DNA of 8,307 nucleotides. Source: Bacteroidota bacterium (GTDB lineage Bacteria; Bacteroidota; Bacteroidia; Bacteroidales; PUMT01). Numbering within the stretch: position 1 is the first letter of the stretch; every line of letters begins with the position of its first letter. Below are positions 1-5,532 of this stretch, piece by piece. The DNA is taken from positions 1 through 8,307 of the forward strand of contig PXAP01000316.1 of assembly GCA_003567115.1 (NCBI GenBank), read 5' to 3'. The translations under genes were made by a program, and so were the position numbers. The notes under the pieces are model-generated. The model was not told where the DNA came from and did no database searches. It saw only the letters and a program-made list of their open reading frames with translations.

Positions 1-91
1 GTCCGCGCGGACCAACGGTCATGCTGTCCTCATTCTTTGCATAGGGAATACCTGACGCGGTGGTCAGTTTTCTCTTTTTCTTATCTGCCAT
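1..91 (-). CDS. katA: Catalase, N-terminal fragment (cut by window edge)
   Basis: The reverse strand from the ATG at 89-91 reads MADKKKRKLTTASGIPYAKN, then EDSMTVGPRG, and runs off the left edge. The stretch TTASGIPYAxNxxSMTxGPRG is the conserved N-terminal arm of monofunctional haem catalases, just before the usual PVLLQD segment. Such enzymes convert hydrogen peroxide to water and oxygen in the cytoplasm. Only 30 codons are visible, so the haem-binding and catalytic His/Asn residues cannot be checked. The gene lies 110 bases downstream of, and on the same strand as, a PerR-type peroxide regulator, which fits a peroxide-stress role. The family call is firm for such a short piece; the symbol katA rather than another catalase name is a convention. 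Confidence 0.85.
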   Translation of the reverse strand, partial: MADKKKRKLTTASGIPYAKNEDSMTVGPRG

Positions 92-138
92 AGCAATTTT
101 AATTTTAGGTTATAAATAAATTCTTAAGTTTGATTTTC

Positions 139-151
139 CGGTGCTGCACCG
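139..151. promoter_or_regulatory. 13-base perfect palindrome between perR and catalase genes
   Basis: CGGTGC-T-GCACCG is a perfect 6-1-6 inverted repeat about 48 bases upstream of the catalase ATG. Neither side carries a T-run, so it does not look like an intrinsic terminator. It could be an operator or an RNA hairpin in the leader. I found no convincing -7/-33 promoter next to it, so its role is unknown. Confidence 0.35.
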
Positions 152-201
152 TAAATAAGCCGGTTTGGGTTTTTTCATATAATTTAAATATGCCCATATT
201 T

Positions 202-630
202 TCAGCCTGTCTTGTTTCTGATAAACTTTCCTGTTATCTGGGTTTTAATTTCCGAAATTTTAAAACCTGATATCTGCTTTTTCCTGAAGTATTCTTCAAG
301 TAATACATCCAGTTCCGGATCAAAATAGTCTTCTATTCTCTCAGAGTCCTCGCAATAAATATGATGGTGGTTTTCCATAACGGCATCATACCTCATAATA
401 TCTTTGTCAGTCTTCACTTTTCTGATAAGATCGTTTTTCACAAGAGTATCCAGGACATTATATACAGTACCTGTTGAAATACTTGGATGAAACTTCCTGA
501 CATATTGAGCAACCGTCTCTGCAGTGGGATGGTTTTTCATCTTTAAAAGGGCTTTATAAACAGAAATCCGCTGGGGGGTTACTTTTAACCCCCTGTCAAC
601 CAATTTTCTTCTCAGTTCATCCAGATCCAT
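202..630 (-). CDS. perR: PerR-type peroxide-sensing Fur-family repressor
   Basis: The 142-residue protein has Fur-family length and layout: a winged-helix DNA-binding domain (about 1-80, with TPQRISVYKALL and the recognition region STGTVYNVLDTL) and a C-terminal dimerisation/metal domain. With an offset of three residues it aligns to Bacillus PerR so that all five regulatory ligands are present: H34, D82, H88, H90 and D101. D101 is the aspartate that typically separates peroxide sensors from Fur, which has Glu there. In PerR, Fe(II) at this site drives oxidation of a ligand histidine by peroxide and release from DNA. The structural zinc site is largely gone: the first CxxC is C93-x-x-S96 and no C-terminal CxxC exists. 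The catalase gene downstream on the same strand supports the role. An inverted repeat over its own promoter suggests autoregulation (inference). Confidence 0.88.
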   Translation of the reverse strand: MDLDELRRKLVDRGLKVTPQRISVYKALLKMKNHPTAETVAQYVRKFHPSISTGTVYNVLDTLVKNDLIRKVKTDKDIMRYDAVMENHHHIYCEDSERIEDYFDPELDVLLEEYFRKKQISGFKISEIKTQITGKFIRNKTG

Positions 631-662
631 CTGTATATAAATTTTAAATAGGAATCATTATT

Positions 663-680
663 ATTTAATAGAGATTAAAT
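663..680. promoter_or_regulatory. Candidate PerR operator (7-4-7 inverted repeat)
   Basis: ATTTAAT-AGAG-ATTAAAT is a perfect 7-base inverted repeat with a 4-base spacer, 33 bases upstream of the perR start. It overlaps the proposed -7 box and the expected transcription start. It is AT-rich like the known Bacillus PerR box (7-1-7, TTATAAT/ATTATAA), but the spacer differs, so assignment to PerR is inference from position. Confidence 0.45.
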
Positions 681-706
681 ATAAAATATTTTTTGACAAT
701 AGCCAA
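676..706 (-). promoter_or_regulatory. Bacteroidota-type promoter of perR
   Basis: On the minus strand TTG (706-704), a 20-base spacer and TATATTTA (683-676) match the Bacteroidota pattern TTTG-N19-21-TAnnTTTG, with one mismatch in the -7 box. Transcription would start near 670, giving a leader of about 40 bases before the perR ATG. Confidence 0.5.
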
Positions 707-869
707 CACCTTCAGGGAATATTTCTTCGGCATATTTATAACAATATGGATTTTTGCCGGTTAATTGATGAACATTTCTGAATTGGTGGATTTATACAAA
801 AGCGGAACAGGGTGTTTGGGGAGGAGTTAATCAGGTGATCTGATATTTAAACTAAAGAAAATAAAGGTG

Positions 870-1121
870 TTAGTATATATTTTTTCTGTGTCCTACTGAT
901 ACCACGGTTACAATTATTGTGTCATCGTCTATTTCATAGATAATACGGTAATCACGAACCCGGATACGCCAGGCATCTTCGCCTTTTATTTTTTTTGCTC
1001 CACGGGGGCGTGGGTTATTGGCAAGATTGGCAATAGCAGCTTTGATAACCGGAATAACCTTTTTATCCAGCCTCATTATCTGCTTTTGAGCGTAACGTTC
1101 AACTAAAACAGTGTACTTCAT
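870..1121 (-). CDS. RelE/ParE-superfamily toxin (type II toxin-antitoxin)
   Basis: This 83-residue basic protein has the compact RelE/StbE fold signature: an N-terminal strand (KYTVLVER), two helices, a basic turn (about 37-47, NPRPRGAKKIKGED), then WRIRVRDYRIIYEI and a final VGHRKNIY. In RelE ribosome-dependent mRNA interferases the basic residues of the central sheet and the C-terminal Arg/His and Tyr act in catalysis. R52, R54, R59, H78, R79 and Y83 are the obvious equivalents here. Most relatives have Gly where this protein has R56 (RVGDYR). The ATG overlaps the antitoxin stop by one base (TAATG), so the two are translationally coupled, antitoxin first. Cleavage of translated mRNA is known for RelE relatives but is inferred here; a ParE-like gyrase target is less likely but not excluded. 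Confidence 0.85.
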   Translation of the reverse strand: MKYTVLVERYAQKQIMRLDKKVIPVIKAAIANLANNPRPRGAKKIKGEDAWRIRVRDYRIIYEIDDDTIIVTVVSVGHRKNIY

Positions 1122-1318
1122 TACTTGAGGGAGTCTTCAATTTCCCTGAAGGCCTGTTCAAAGGGTATCGCGTCACCTTTGCGGGCTTTTGCTTTTCGGT
1201 ATTCCCTGATTTCATTAAGTTCTTCTGAATCGGCCACAAGTTTTTCATACACCCTGACAGGGACCTGAACAGCTATTTTCCGGCCTTTGCTGTCAATTAC
1301 AAAATTTTCTTTTTCCAT
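1121..1318 (-). CDS. Antitoxin partner of the RelE-type toxin
   Basis: The 65-residue protein lies directly upstream of the toxin and ends within its start codon. The N-terminal part (about 5-30, VIDSKGRKIAVQVPVRVYEKL) resembles the strand-helix DNA-binding and dimerisation region of the RelB/Phd-like antitoxins found beside RelE toxins. The C-terminal half (about 31-65) is charged and helical, with the IPFEQAFREIEDSL tail typical of the segment that wraps the toxin. Such antitoxins usually neutralise the toxin and, with it, repress their own operon. The exact antitoxin family (RelB-like or Phd/YefM-like) cannot be settled by eye. There is no Shine-Dalgarno sequence before the ATG, which is usual for this phylum. 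Confidence 0.75.
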   Translation of the reverse strand: MEKENFVIDSKGRKIAVQVPVRVYEKLVADSEELNEIREYRKAKARKGDAIPFEQAFREIEDSLK

Positions 1319-1366
1319 GGTCTTTAAAGTTTATGGATTTTTGCATAAGTGTTTTTCCGGGATTAA

Positions 1367-1376
1367 ATACCGGTAT
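1367..1376. promoter_or_regulatory. Short palindrome in the antitoxin leader
   Basis: ATACCGGTAT is a perfect 10-base palindrome about 49 bases before the antitoxin ATG and about 20-30 bases after the proposed transcription start. It could be a secondary operator for the toxin-antitoxin complex. It is short enough to be chance. Confidence 0.25.
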
Positions 1377-1391
1377 AAAAAGACCGAAATT

Positions 1392-1424
1392 CTTATCTTA
1401 TTACAAAATTAATTGATAGATAAG
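1392..1424. promoter_or_regulatory. Inverted repeat bracketing the toxin-antitoxin promoter
   Basis: CTTATCT (1392-1398) and AGATAAG (1418-1424) are perfect 7-base inverted arms 19 bases apart. One arm lies at the predicted transcription start and the other within the -33/-7 spacer, so a protein bound to both would cover the -7 box. This suits autorepression by the antitoxin or the toxin-antitoxin complex (inference from position). Confidence 0.45.
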
Positions 1425-1434
1425 TCATAAACAA
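1404..1434 (-). promoter_or_regulatory. Bacteroidota-type promoter of the toxin-antitoxin operon
   Basis: On the minus strand TTG (1434-1432), a 20-base spacer and TAATTTTG (1411-1404) form a full match to TAnnTTTG at -7 with correct spacing. The predicted start is near 1397, leaving a leader of about 80 bases before the antitoxin ATG. Confidence 0.65.
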
Positions 1435-1449
1435 GAAAAGTTTTCTCTC

Positions 1450-1471
1450 TTTATCCTGATATCAGGATAAA
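1450..1471. repeat. 22-base perfect palindrome between NYN gene and toxin-antitoxin operon
   Basis: The half-site TTTATCCTGAT at 1450-1460 is followed at once by its exact reverse complement at 1461-1471, giving 11 perfect pairs with no spacer. It lies 21 bases past the NYN stop codon and just upstream of the toxin-antitoxin -33 element. No T-run follows on either strand, so it is not a classical intrinsic terminator. It may still stop or stabilise the NYN transcript, or act as a protein-binding site. Confidence 0.5.
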
Positions 1472-1492
1472 CTTCCAAAATGCTGCTTGCAG

Positions 1493-2251
1493 TTATTTTT
1501 TGATTTTCACATAGATGTGTTTAGTCTGGCTTTTTTCATCTTCTTTTTCTGCAACTTCAAATTGCTTTTTGAGTGATTTCAGAAGAAGTGATAATTTTTG
1601 AAAACCGTAATTCCTGGGGTCAAAATCAGGTTTCTTCTTGTTGATAAGTGCTCCAACAGCCGACAAAGCGGCCCAGCCATCGTCATCAGCCAGGTCTTCG
1701 ACAGAGGTTTTCAATAATTTAATAATTTTCCTGTCAATCGGGTCAATTCTGGTTTTGGCGGCAGCAGCCGGAGAAGTGCTTGTTTTTGCAGTTTTTTTCG
1801 GGGCATCCTGTGCCACAATAATTTCAATATAGATAAACTTGTCGCAGGCAGCAATAAAAGGAGGCGGTGTTTTCTTTTCCCCTATACCAATAACCTGCAT
1901 TCCTGATTCCCTCAATCTTGTTGCCAGCCGTGTAAAGTCGCTGTCACTTGAAACAAGGCAAAAACCGTCAACCTTTTGACTATGCAGGATATCCATGGCA
2001 TCAATGATCATAGCCGAATCTGTTGCATTTTTACCTGTAGTATAGCTGTACTGCTGAACCGGAGTTATTGCATGCTCAAGCAACGCCGGTTTCCACCCGG
2101 AAACGGTGGTTTTTGTCCAGTCACCATATATTCTTTTAATCGAAGGTATTCCAAATTTGGCGATCTCGTCAAGCATTCCCTTAATATTGGAATAAGGAAC
2201 GTTATCTGCATCAATAAGTACAGCTAAATTCAATTCATTTTTTTCATTCAT
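1493..2251 (-). CDS. NYN-domain putative RNase with C-terminal LOTUS/OST-HTH-like region
   Basis: The 252-residue protein starts with a NYN (PIN-like, LabA/DUF88-type) domain at about 8-145: LAVLIDADNV (D14, D16, N17), IYGDW (D44), NATDSAMIIDAMDIL (D78, D84) and CLVSSDSDFTRLATRLRESG (D103, D105). These conserved acidic residues form the metal site of the fold, so single-strand RNA cleavage is the expected activity. A low-complexity Lys/Thr/Ala/Pro linker (about 151-168) leads to a C-terminal domain at about 170-235 containing DDDGWAALSAVGALINKKKPDFDPRNYG and FQKLSLLLK, the pattern of the LOTUS/OST-HTH domain thought to bind RNA. The tail is lysine-rich. The biological substrate is unknown. 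It is transcribed alone: its 3' end is separated from the toxin-antitoxin operon by 174 bases and a palindrome. I know of no accepted gene symbol. Confidence 0.85.
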   Translation of the reverse strand: MNEKNELNLAVLIDADNVPYSNIKGMLDEIAKFGIPSIKRIYGDWTKTTVSGWKPALLEHAITPVQQYSYTTGKNATDSAMIIDAMDILHSQKVDGFCLVSSDSDFTRLATRLRESGMQVIGIGEKKTPPPFIAACDKFIYIEIIVAQDAPKKTAKTSTSPAAAAKTRIDPIDRKIIKLLKTSVEDLADDDGWAALSAVGALINKKKPDFDPRNYGFQKLSLLLKSLKKQFEVAEKEDEKSQTKHIYVKIKK

Positions 2252-2291
2252 GGGGTTTTTGCTTTAGTGTAAAACTGCCTTCAGGGGCTTG

Positions 2292-2386
2292 TACCACGAT
2301 TATGTAAAGTTATGATATCAGTATATTATATCTGCTGCCGGGTGACCGGTTTATACCACGGTTATGTAAAGTTAATATGATCTCAG
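2292..2386. repeat. Paired direct repeats, 62-base period, in NYN/queG divergent region
   Basis: TACCACGATTATGTAAAGTTA at 2292-2312 recurs at 2354-2374 with one mismatch (A to G at the eighth base), offset by 62 bases. Similarity continues as TGATATCAG (2313-2321) and TGATCTCAG (2378-2386) after a 3-base insertion, so the repeat unit is about 30 bases. The minus strand of each copy reads TAACTTTA, one mismatch from the TAnnTTTG -7 box pointing toward the NYN gene, but no good -33 partner is present. Candidate roles are paired regulator sites or a degenerate intergenic duplication. Confidence 0.6.
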
Positions 2387-2451
2387 CTGTTTTAGCCTGA
2401 TATATTGATTTTTTTTATCCCATAGTTGTTGTTATTTTGTAACTATATTTT

Positions 2452-3417
2452 ATGTTTATTCAGCTGATGCCCGGTAACACCATTAAATATGCAAGTCTGA
2501 TCAAAGCAAAAGCCCTGGAATTGGGTTTTTCTGCCTGCGGTATTTCTGTTGCCACTTTTCTTGAAGATGAGGCAAAAAGGCTGGAGGAGTGGCTGAATAA
2601 AGGAATGCATGGCAGTATGAGGTTCATGGAAAACCATTTTGAAAAGCGGACTGATCCGCGGAAGCTTGTAGATGGGGCAAAAAGCATAATATCTGTTCTG
2701 CATAATTATTTTCCACCTGTAAAACAGAAAGACCCTGAAGCTCCTGTTTTATCCAAATATGCATACGGGACCGACTATCATTTTGTGCTCAAGGAAAAGC
2801 TTAAAGGATTACTGGGATATATGAATGAAACCATGGGGGAGATAAACGGAAAGGCTTTTGTCGATTCGGCTCCTGTGCTGGACAGGGCATGGGCTGCCCG
2901 GTCAGGACTTGGCTGGATCGGGAATAATACCTGCCTGCTGGTAAAGGGCGGTGGCTCCTTCTTTTTTGTCGGTGAGCTTATTGTTGACATCGAACTGCCT
3001 GCCGATATTCCGGCAGGGAATCATTGCGGTAACTGCCGGCTGTGCATAGATGCCTGCCCCACCGGTGCCCTCATAGCACCGCGCAAACTGGATGCCCGAA
3101 AATGTATTTCCTGCCTGACAATCGAATACCGGGAAAGCCTCCCCGCCGAAATGCGCGATAAGCTGCATAACCGTGTTTTCGGATGTGATATCTGCCAGGA
3201 TGTCTGTCCATGGAACAGACATGCAAAGCCACACAATGAGCCCCTGCTTTCACCTGTATCAGGGATGCTGGAGATGACAGCTGCCCGCTGGCATGGGATG
3301 GACAGGGAGCTTTTTAACCTCCTTTTCAGAAGATCGGTTGTCCGGAGGGCGGGGTATAACCGGATAAGGAGAAACCTGGCTTTTTTAAGCTCCCGATATG
3401 GCAGTGCTTCCTTGTGA
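2452..3417 (+). CDS. queG: Epoxyqueuosine reductase QueG
   Basis: QueG carries out the last step of queuosine synthesis, reducing epoxyqueuosine to queuosine at the wobble base of GUN-anticodon tRNAs, using cobalamin and two [4Fe-4S] clusters in the cytoplasm. The 321-residue product shows the signature VDSAPVLDRAWAARSGLGWIGNN (about 137-159) with the likely catalytic D138. A ferredoxin-like region follows: CGNCRLCIDACP (C192, C195, C198, C202), C218, and GCDICQDVCPWN (C245, C248, C252), so all eight cluster cysteines are present. The C-terminal part keeps only a short helical remnant (RRAGYNRIRRNLAFL) and lacks the longer HEAT-like extension of the E. coli enzyme. The first ATG adds MFIQL; the ATG at 2467 is an equally plausible start, because relatives usually begin close to the IKxxALELGF helix. 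The gene stands alone. Confidence 0.95.
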   Translation: MFIQLMPGNTIKYASLIKAKALELGFSACGISVATFLEDEAKRLEEWLNKGMHGSMRFMENHFEKRTDPRKLVDGAKSIISVLHNYFPPVKQKDPEAPVLSKYAYGTDYHFVLKEKLKGLLGYMNETMGEINGKAFVDSAPVLDRAWAARSGLGWIGNNTCLLVKGGGSFFFVGELIVDIELPADIPAGNHCGNCRLCIDACPTGALIAPRKLDARKCISCLTIEYRESLPAEMRDKLHNRVFGCDICQDVCPWNRHAKPHNEPLLSPVSGMLEMTAARWHGMDRELFNLLFRRSVVRRAGYNRIRRNLAFLSSRYGSASL

Positions 3418-3473
3418 GGAGCCTTTGCGGTCCGCTAAATGAACATAACAATATAAAATTTTCCTGTTGTGAA

Positions 3474-3547
3474 AAAATTGACTTACGTCGATTTCCCATG
3501 CCATATAATGTGCATTTTTGAAATTTTACCAGATGGAAAATTGACTT
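3474..3547. repeat. Short direct repeat in queG/yjbQ convergent gap
   Basis: AAAATTGACTT occurs at 3474-3484 and again at 3537-3547, 63 bases apart, in the 202-base AT-rich gap between the convergent 3' ends of queG and yjbQ. No coding potential and no clear terminator hairpin were seen in this gap. The copies could be chance in AT-rich DNA. Confidence 0.3.
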
Positions 3548-3619
3548 TCATTTGACAGGGATTTTTCAATTGCCGTTTTTCAGGTTTCCGTTTTGGTAAA
3601 AGACATAAAATCAGAATAA

Positions 3620-4030
3620 TCAGGGGTGATCTTTTATTATTGTAACTGCAATTTTTCTGCTGGAACGGGGACCGTCAAACTCGCAAAGGAATATATTCTG
3701 CCAGGTTGACAAACCGAGCTTTCCGTTTATTATGGGAATTGATTCAGAAGGCCCGACGATGCCGGCCTTAAGATGCGAGTCGCCGTTACCATCCTGTGCA
3801 TCATGCTCCCATACTCCATGTGGAATTAGCTTGTTGAGAAGATTAATTACATCAGTCTGTACCGACTCGTCCCAGTTTTCCTGTATCATAATTCCGGCAG
3901 TGGCGCCCTGTACGTAAACAGTAGCAATACCCGATTTTACCGGATTCTTTTTCAGTACCTCCTTTACCTGTGCGGTAATATCATATAGTCCGTTGTGACT
4001 GGTGGTGGGAATATCTATTATTTCCTGCAT
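3620..4030 (-). CDS. yjbQ: YjbQ-family (UPF0047) protein
   Basis: The 136-residue protein has family length and the full set of motifs: TVYVQGATAGIMIQENWD (about 37-54), WEHDAQDGNGDSHLKAGIVGPS (about 74-95; H76, D77, D80, N82, H86, K88) and GKLGLSTWQNIFLCEFDGPR (about 103-122). Members form beta-barrel trimers with a conserved His/Asp pocket, and some show weak thiamine-phosphate synthase activity in E. coli, hence the common name secondary thiamine-phosphate synthase. The physiological role is unsettled. No other thiamine gene is nearby to support that name. The usual G-T-W-Q signature reads STWQ here, a mild variation. It has its own strong promoter and is divergent from the GSCFA gene. Confidence 0.9.
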   Translation of the reverse strand: MQEIIDIPTTSHNGLYDITAQVKEVLKKNPVKSGIATVYVQGATAGIMIQENWDESVQTDVINLLNKLIPHGVWEHDAQDGNGDSHLKAGIVGPSESIPIINGKLGLSTWQNIFLCEFDGPRSSRKIAVTIIKDHP

Positions 4031-4083
4031 TTTTTAAAGTTGATGTTATTATAAATTATTTAATTTTACCTGTATCAGTATCG

Positions 4084-4115
4084 CAAAATTAAAGATAAAT
4101 CCAATGGAGAGCAAA
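4084..4115 (-). promoter_or_regulatory. Bacteroidota-type promoter of yjbQ
   Basis: On the minus strand TTTG (4115-4112), a 20-base spacer and TAATTTTG (4091-4084) match the Bacteroidota consensus perfectly at both boxes. Start of transcription is expected near 4077, with a leader of about 47 bases. The -7 box is identical to that of the toxin-antitoxin promoter. Confidence 0.7.
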
Positions 4116-4201
4116 CAGGGATAAATTAGTTTAACATAGTTAGTTATTTAATTAACAAATTCTTACCGTCATTTTTACTGTATGTATCGATTTTTTTTAT
4201 T

Positions 4202-4215
4202 CACCTGAACAGGTG
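4202..4215. promoter_or_regulatory. 6-2-6 inverted repeat (operator candidate)
   Basis: CACCTG-AA-CAGGTG is a perfect inverted repeat in otherwise AT-rich DNA, about 87 bases upstream of the yjbQ -33 box and 184 bases before the GSCFA gene. No T-run follows it on either strand. A regulator site is possible. Confidence 0.3.
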
Positions 4216-4336
4216 CATAAAATGCTACTTATAATATTCATTATCAGCAATGTATAAAATGACCTTCGGATTTAAGAATCCCTTAAAAATTAGAAGTTTC
4301 CGGTTTCGTTTCAGTATGGCTACGGAAAAAAGTTAT

Positions 4337-4372
4337 ATAGCATATAATTAAATTATCTTAATAGCATATAAT
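4337..4372. repeat. 12-base direct repeat upstream of the GSCFA gene
   Basis: ATAGCATATAAT occurs at 4337-4348 and 4361-4372, exactly 24 bases apart and ending 26 bases before the GSCFA start codon. The position fits an operator pair or a duplicated promoter element (TATAAT-like). The sequence is AT-rich, so chance contributes. Confidence 0.4.
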
Positions 4373-4398
4373 AATTCCCTTAATAAATACCTGATATT

Positions 4399-5397
4399 AT
4401 GGTTTTGTTCCGAACGGTTGTTGATGTTCCAAAAAGCAGGCATAAGCTCGATTATGATACTTCCTCACTTTGGATGGGGTCCTGTTTTACCGAAAATATA
4501 GGATCACGGATTAAACAAATGAAATTTCCTGCAGAGGTAAATCCATTCGGAATCCTGTATAATCCTTTATCTATCCGGAACTCCCTTGACATCCTGATGG
4601 ATAATCGTTTGTTTACAGAAAAGGAGCTACGATATGACAATGATTTGTGGTATAGTTTATGGCACCACTCCAGTTATAGCCATCCTGACAAAAAGACCTG
4701 CCTCAGAAAGATAAATCAAAGTATAACCAGGGCCTCAAATATGCTGGAAAAGGCAGGTTTCCTTTTTATTACTTTTGGAACAGCCAGGGCTTACCAGTTA
4801 AGGGAAACCGGGGAAATAGTCTCCAATTGCCACAAGCTTCCCCATAAAATGTTCAGCCAGGTTCTGCTGGAGGTTGATGAGATTTTCAATTCTTATAAAA
4901 TTCTTATTGACCGGTTACTTGAGGTCAATCCCAAACTTAAACTGGTTTTTACCCTTAGTCCGGTACGTCACTGGAAAGACGGGGCAACAGGCAACCAGGT
5001 GAGCAAGTCAACACTCATACTGGCCATTTCAAAGCTGTCCGAAGCTTTTGATAATGTGTCCTGCTTTCCTGCATATGAAATCGTTATGGATGATCTAAGA
5101 GATTACCGGTTTTACGGGGAGGATATGCTGCATATTAACAGTCAGGGTGAAGATTATATATGGAACAGATTTGCCGATTCCTTTGTATCGTCTTCTGCTG
5201 TTCCCCTGATCAAAGAGATAACAGGTATAAAACAGGGTATCGGGCACCGGCCCTTCAATCCTTCTTCTGAAAAGCACCGGATCTTTCTCCGGCAACTGCT
5301 TGAAAGGATTGCGGGTGTTGAAAAATGTGTTCCTGCTGCTGATTTTTCGATCGAAAAGAGAGAGATTCTCGATAAACTTGAAACCAGGAATAATTGA
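4399..5397 (+). CDS. GSCFA-family (SGNH-hydrolase-like) protein
   Basis: The 332-residue protein carries the family-naming motif at 27-30 (MGSCFTENIGSRI, S28 as putative nucleophile), followed by NPFGILYNPLSI (about 48-59), FITFGTARAY (about 123-132), SNCHKLP (about 142-148), FTLSPVRHWKDG (about 184-195) and DMLHINSQGEDYI (about 242-254). Together these follow the blocks of SGNH/GDSL hydrolases, with S28 and the D242/H245 pair as the likely catalytic residues. An esterase or acylhydrolase activity is inferred; no substrate is established for the family to my knowledge. No signal peptide is evident, so it is probably cytoplasmic. It stands alone between divergent yjbQ and convergent kdsB. The C-terminal part after about 280 (RPFNPSSEKHRIFLRQLLERI) is helical and charged. 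Confidence 0.88.
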   Translation: MVLFRTVVDVPKSRHKLDYDTSSLWMGSCFTENIGSRIKQMKFPAEVNPFGILYNPLSIRNSLDILMDNRLFTEKELRYDNDLWYSLWHHSSYSHPDKKTCLRKINQSITRASNMLEKAGFLFITFGTARAYQLRETGEIVSNCHKLPHKMFSQVLLEVDEIFNSYKILIDRLLEVNPKLKLVFTLSPVRHWKDGATGNQVSKSTLILAISKLSEAFDNVSCFPAYEIVMDDLRDYRFYGEDMLHINSQGEDYIWNRFADSFVSSSAVPLIKEITGIKQGIGHRPFNPSSEKHRIFLRQLLERIAGVEKCVPAADFSIEKREILDKLETRNN

Positions 5398-5532
5398 GCC
5401 AGGTTTTCTTTATTTTCAAACATTTTACACAGGTGTGACAGGGAGCAGTTATGGTCTCTGAAAGTGGTGCTTTTAATTATCTCCGCACCGGATATTGCCT
5501 GAACGACTTTACTGGTATAAACTGGTAAATTA

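Larger units (their letters stand above)
4031..4398. other. Divergent intergenic regulatory region, no gene
   Basis: These 368 AT-rich bases separate the starts of yjbQ (minus) and the GSCFA gene (plus). No reading frame of interest or RNA gene was seen. They hold the yjbQ promoter (4084-4115), a 6-2-6 inverted repeat (4202-4215) and a 12-base direct repeat just before the GSCFA gene (4337-4372). No clear promoter for the GSCFA gene was found. Confidence 0.6.

Noticed and set aside
830..844. ATCAG-GTGAT-CTGAT inverted repeat just past the toxin stop as a terminator
   Set aside because: Only five pairs, AT-rich, and no T-run on the minus strand; too weak to annotate.
870..2251. Toxin-antitoxin pair and NYN gene as one operon or defence island
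   Set aside because: A 174-base gap with a palindrome and a consensus promoter separates them, and no other defence gene is nearby.
2444..2451. TATATTTT as the queG -7 promoter box
   Set aside because: It abuts the first ATG and no -33 element lies at 19-21 bases upstream; it would only work if translation began at the ATG at 2467.
2460..3253. Several antisense open frames across queG
   Set aside because: They lie opposite strongly conserved QueG coding sequence, have no family motifs and no promoter or start signals.
4202..4215. Inverted repeat as an intrinsic terminator
   Set aside because: It lies between divergent gene starts, has a short stem and no T-run on either strand.
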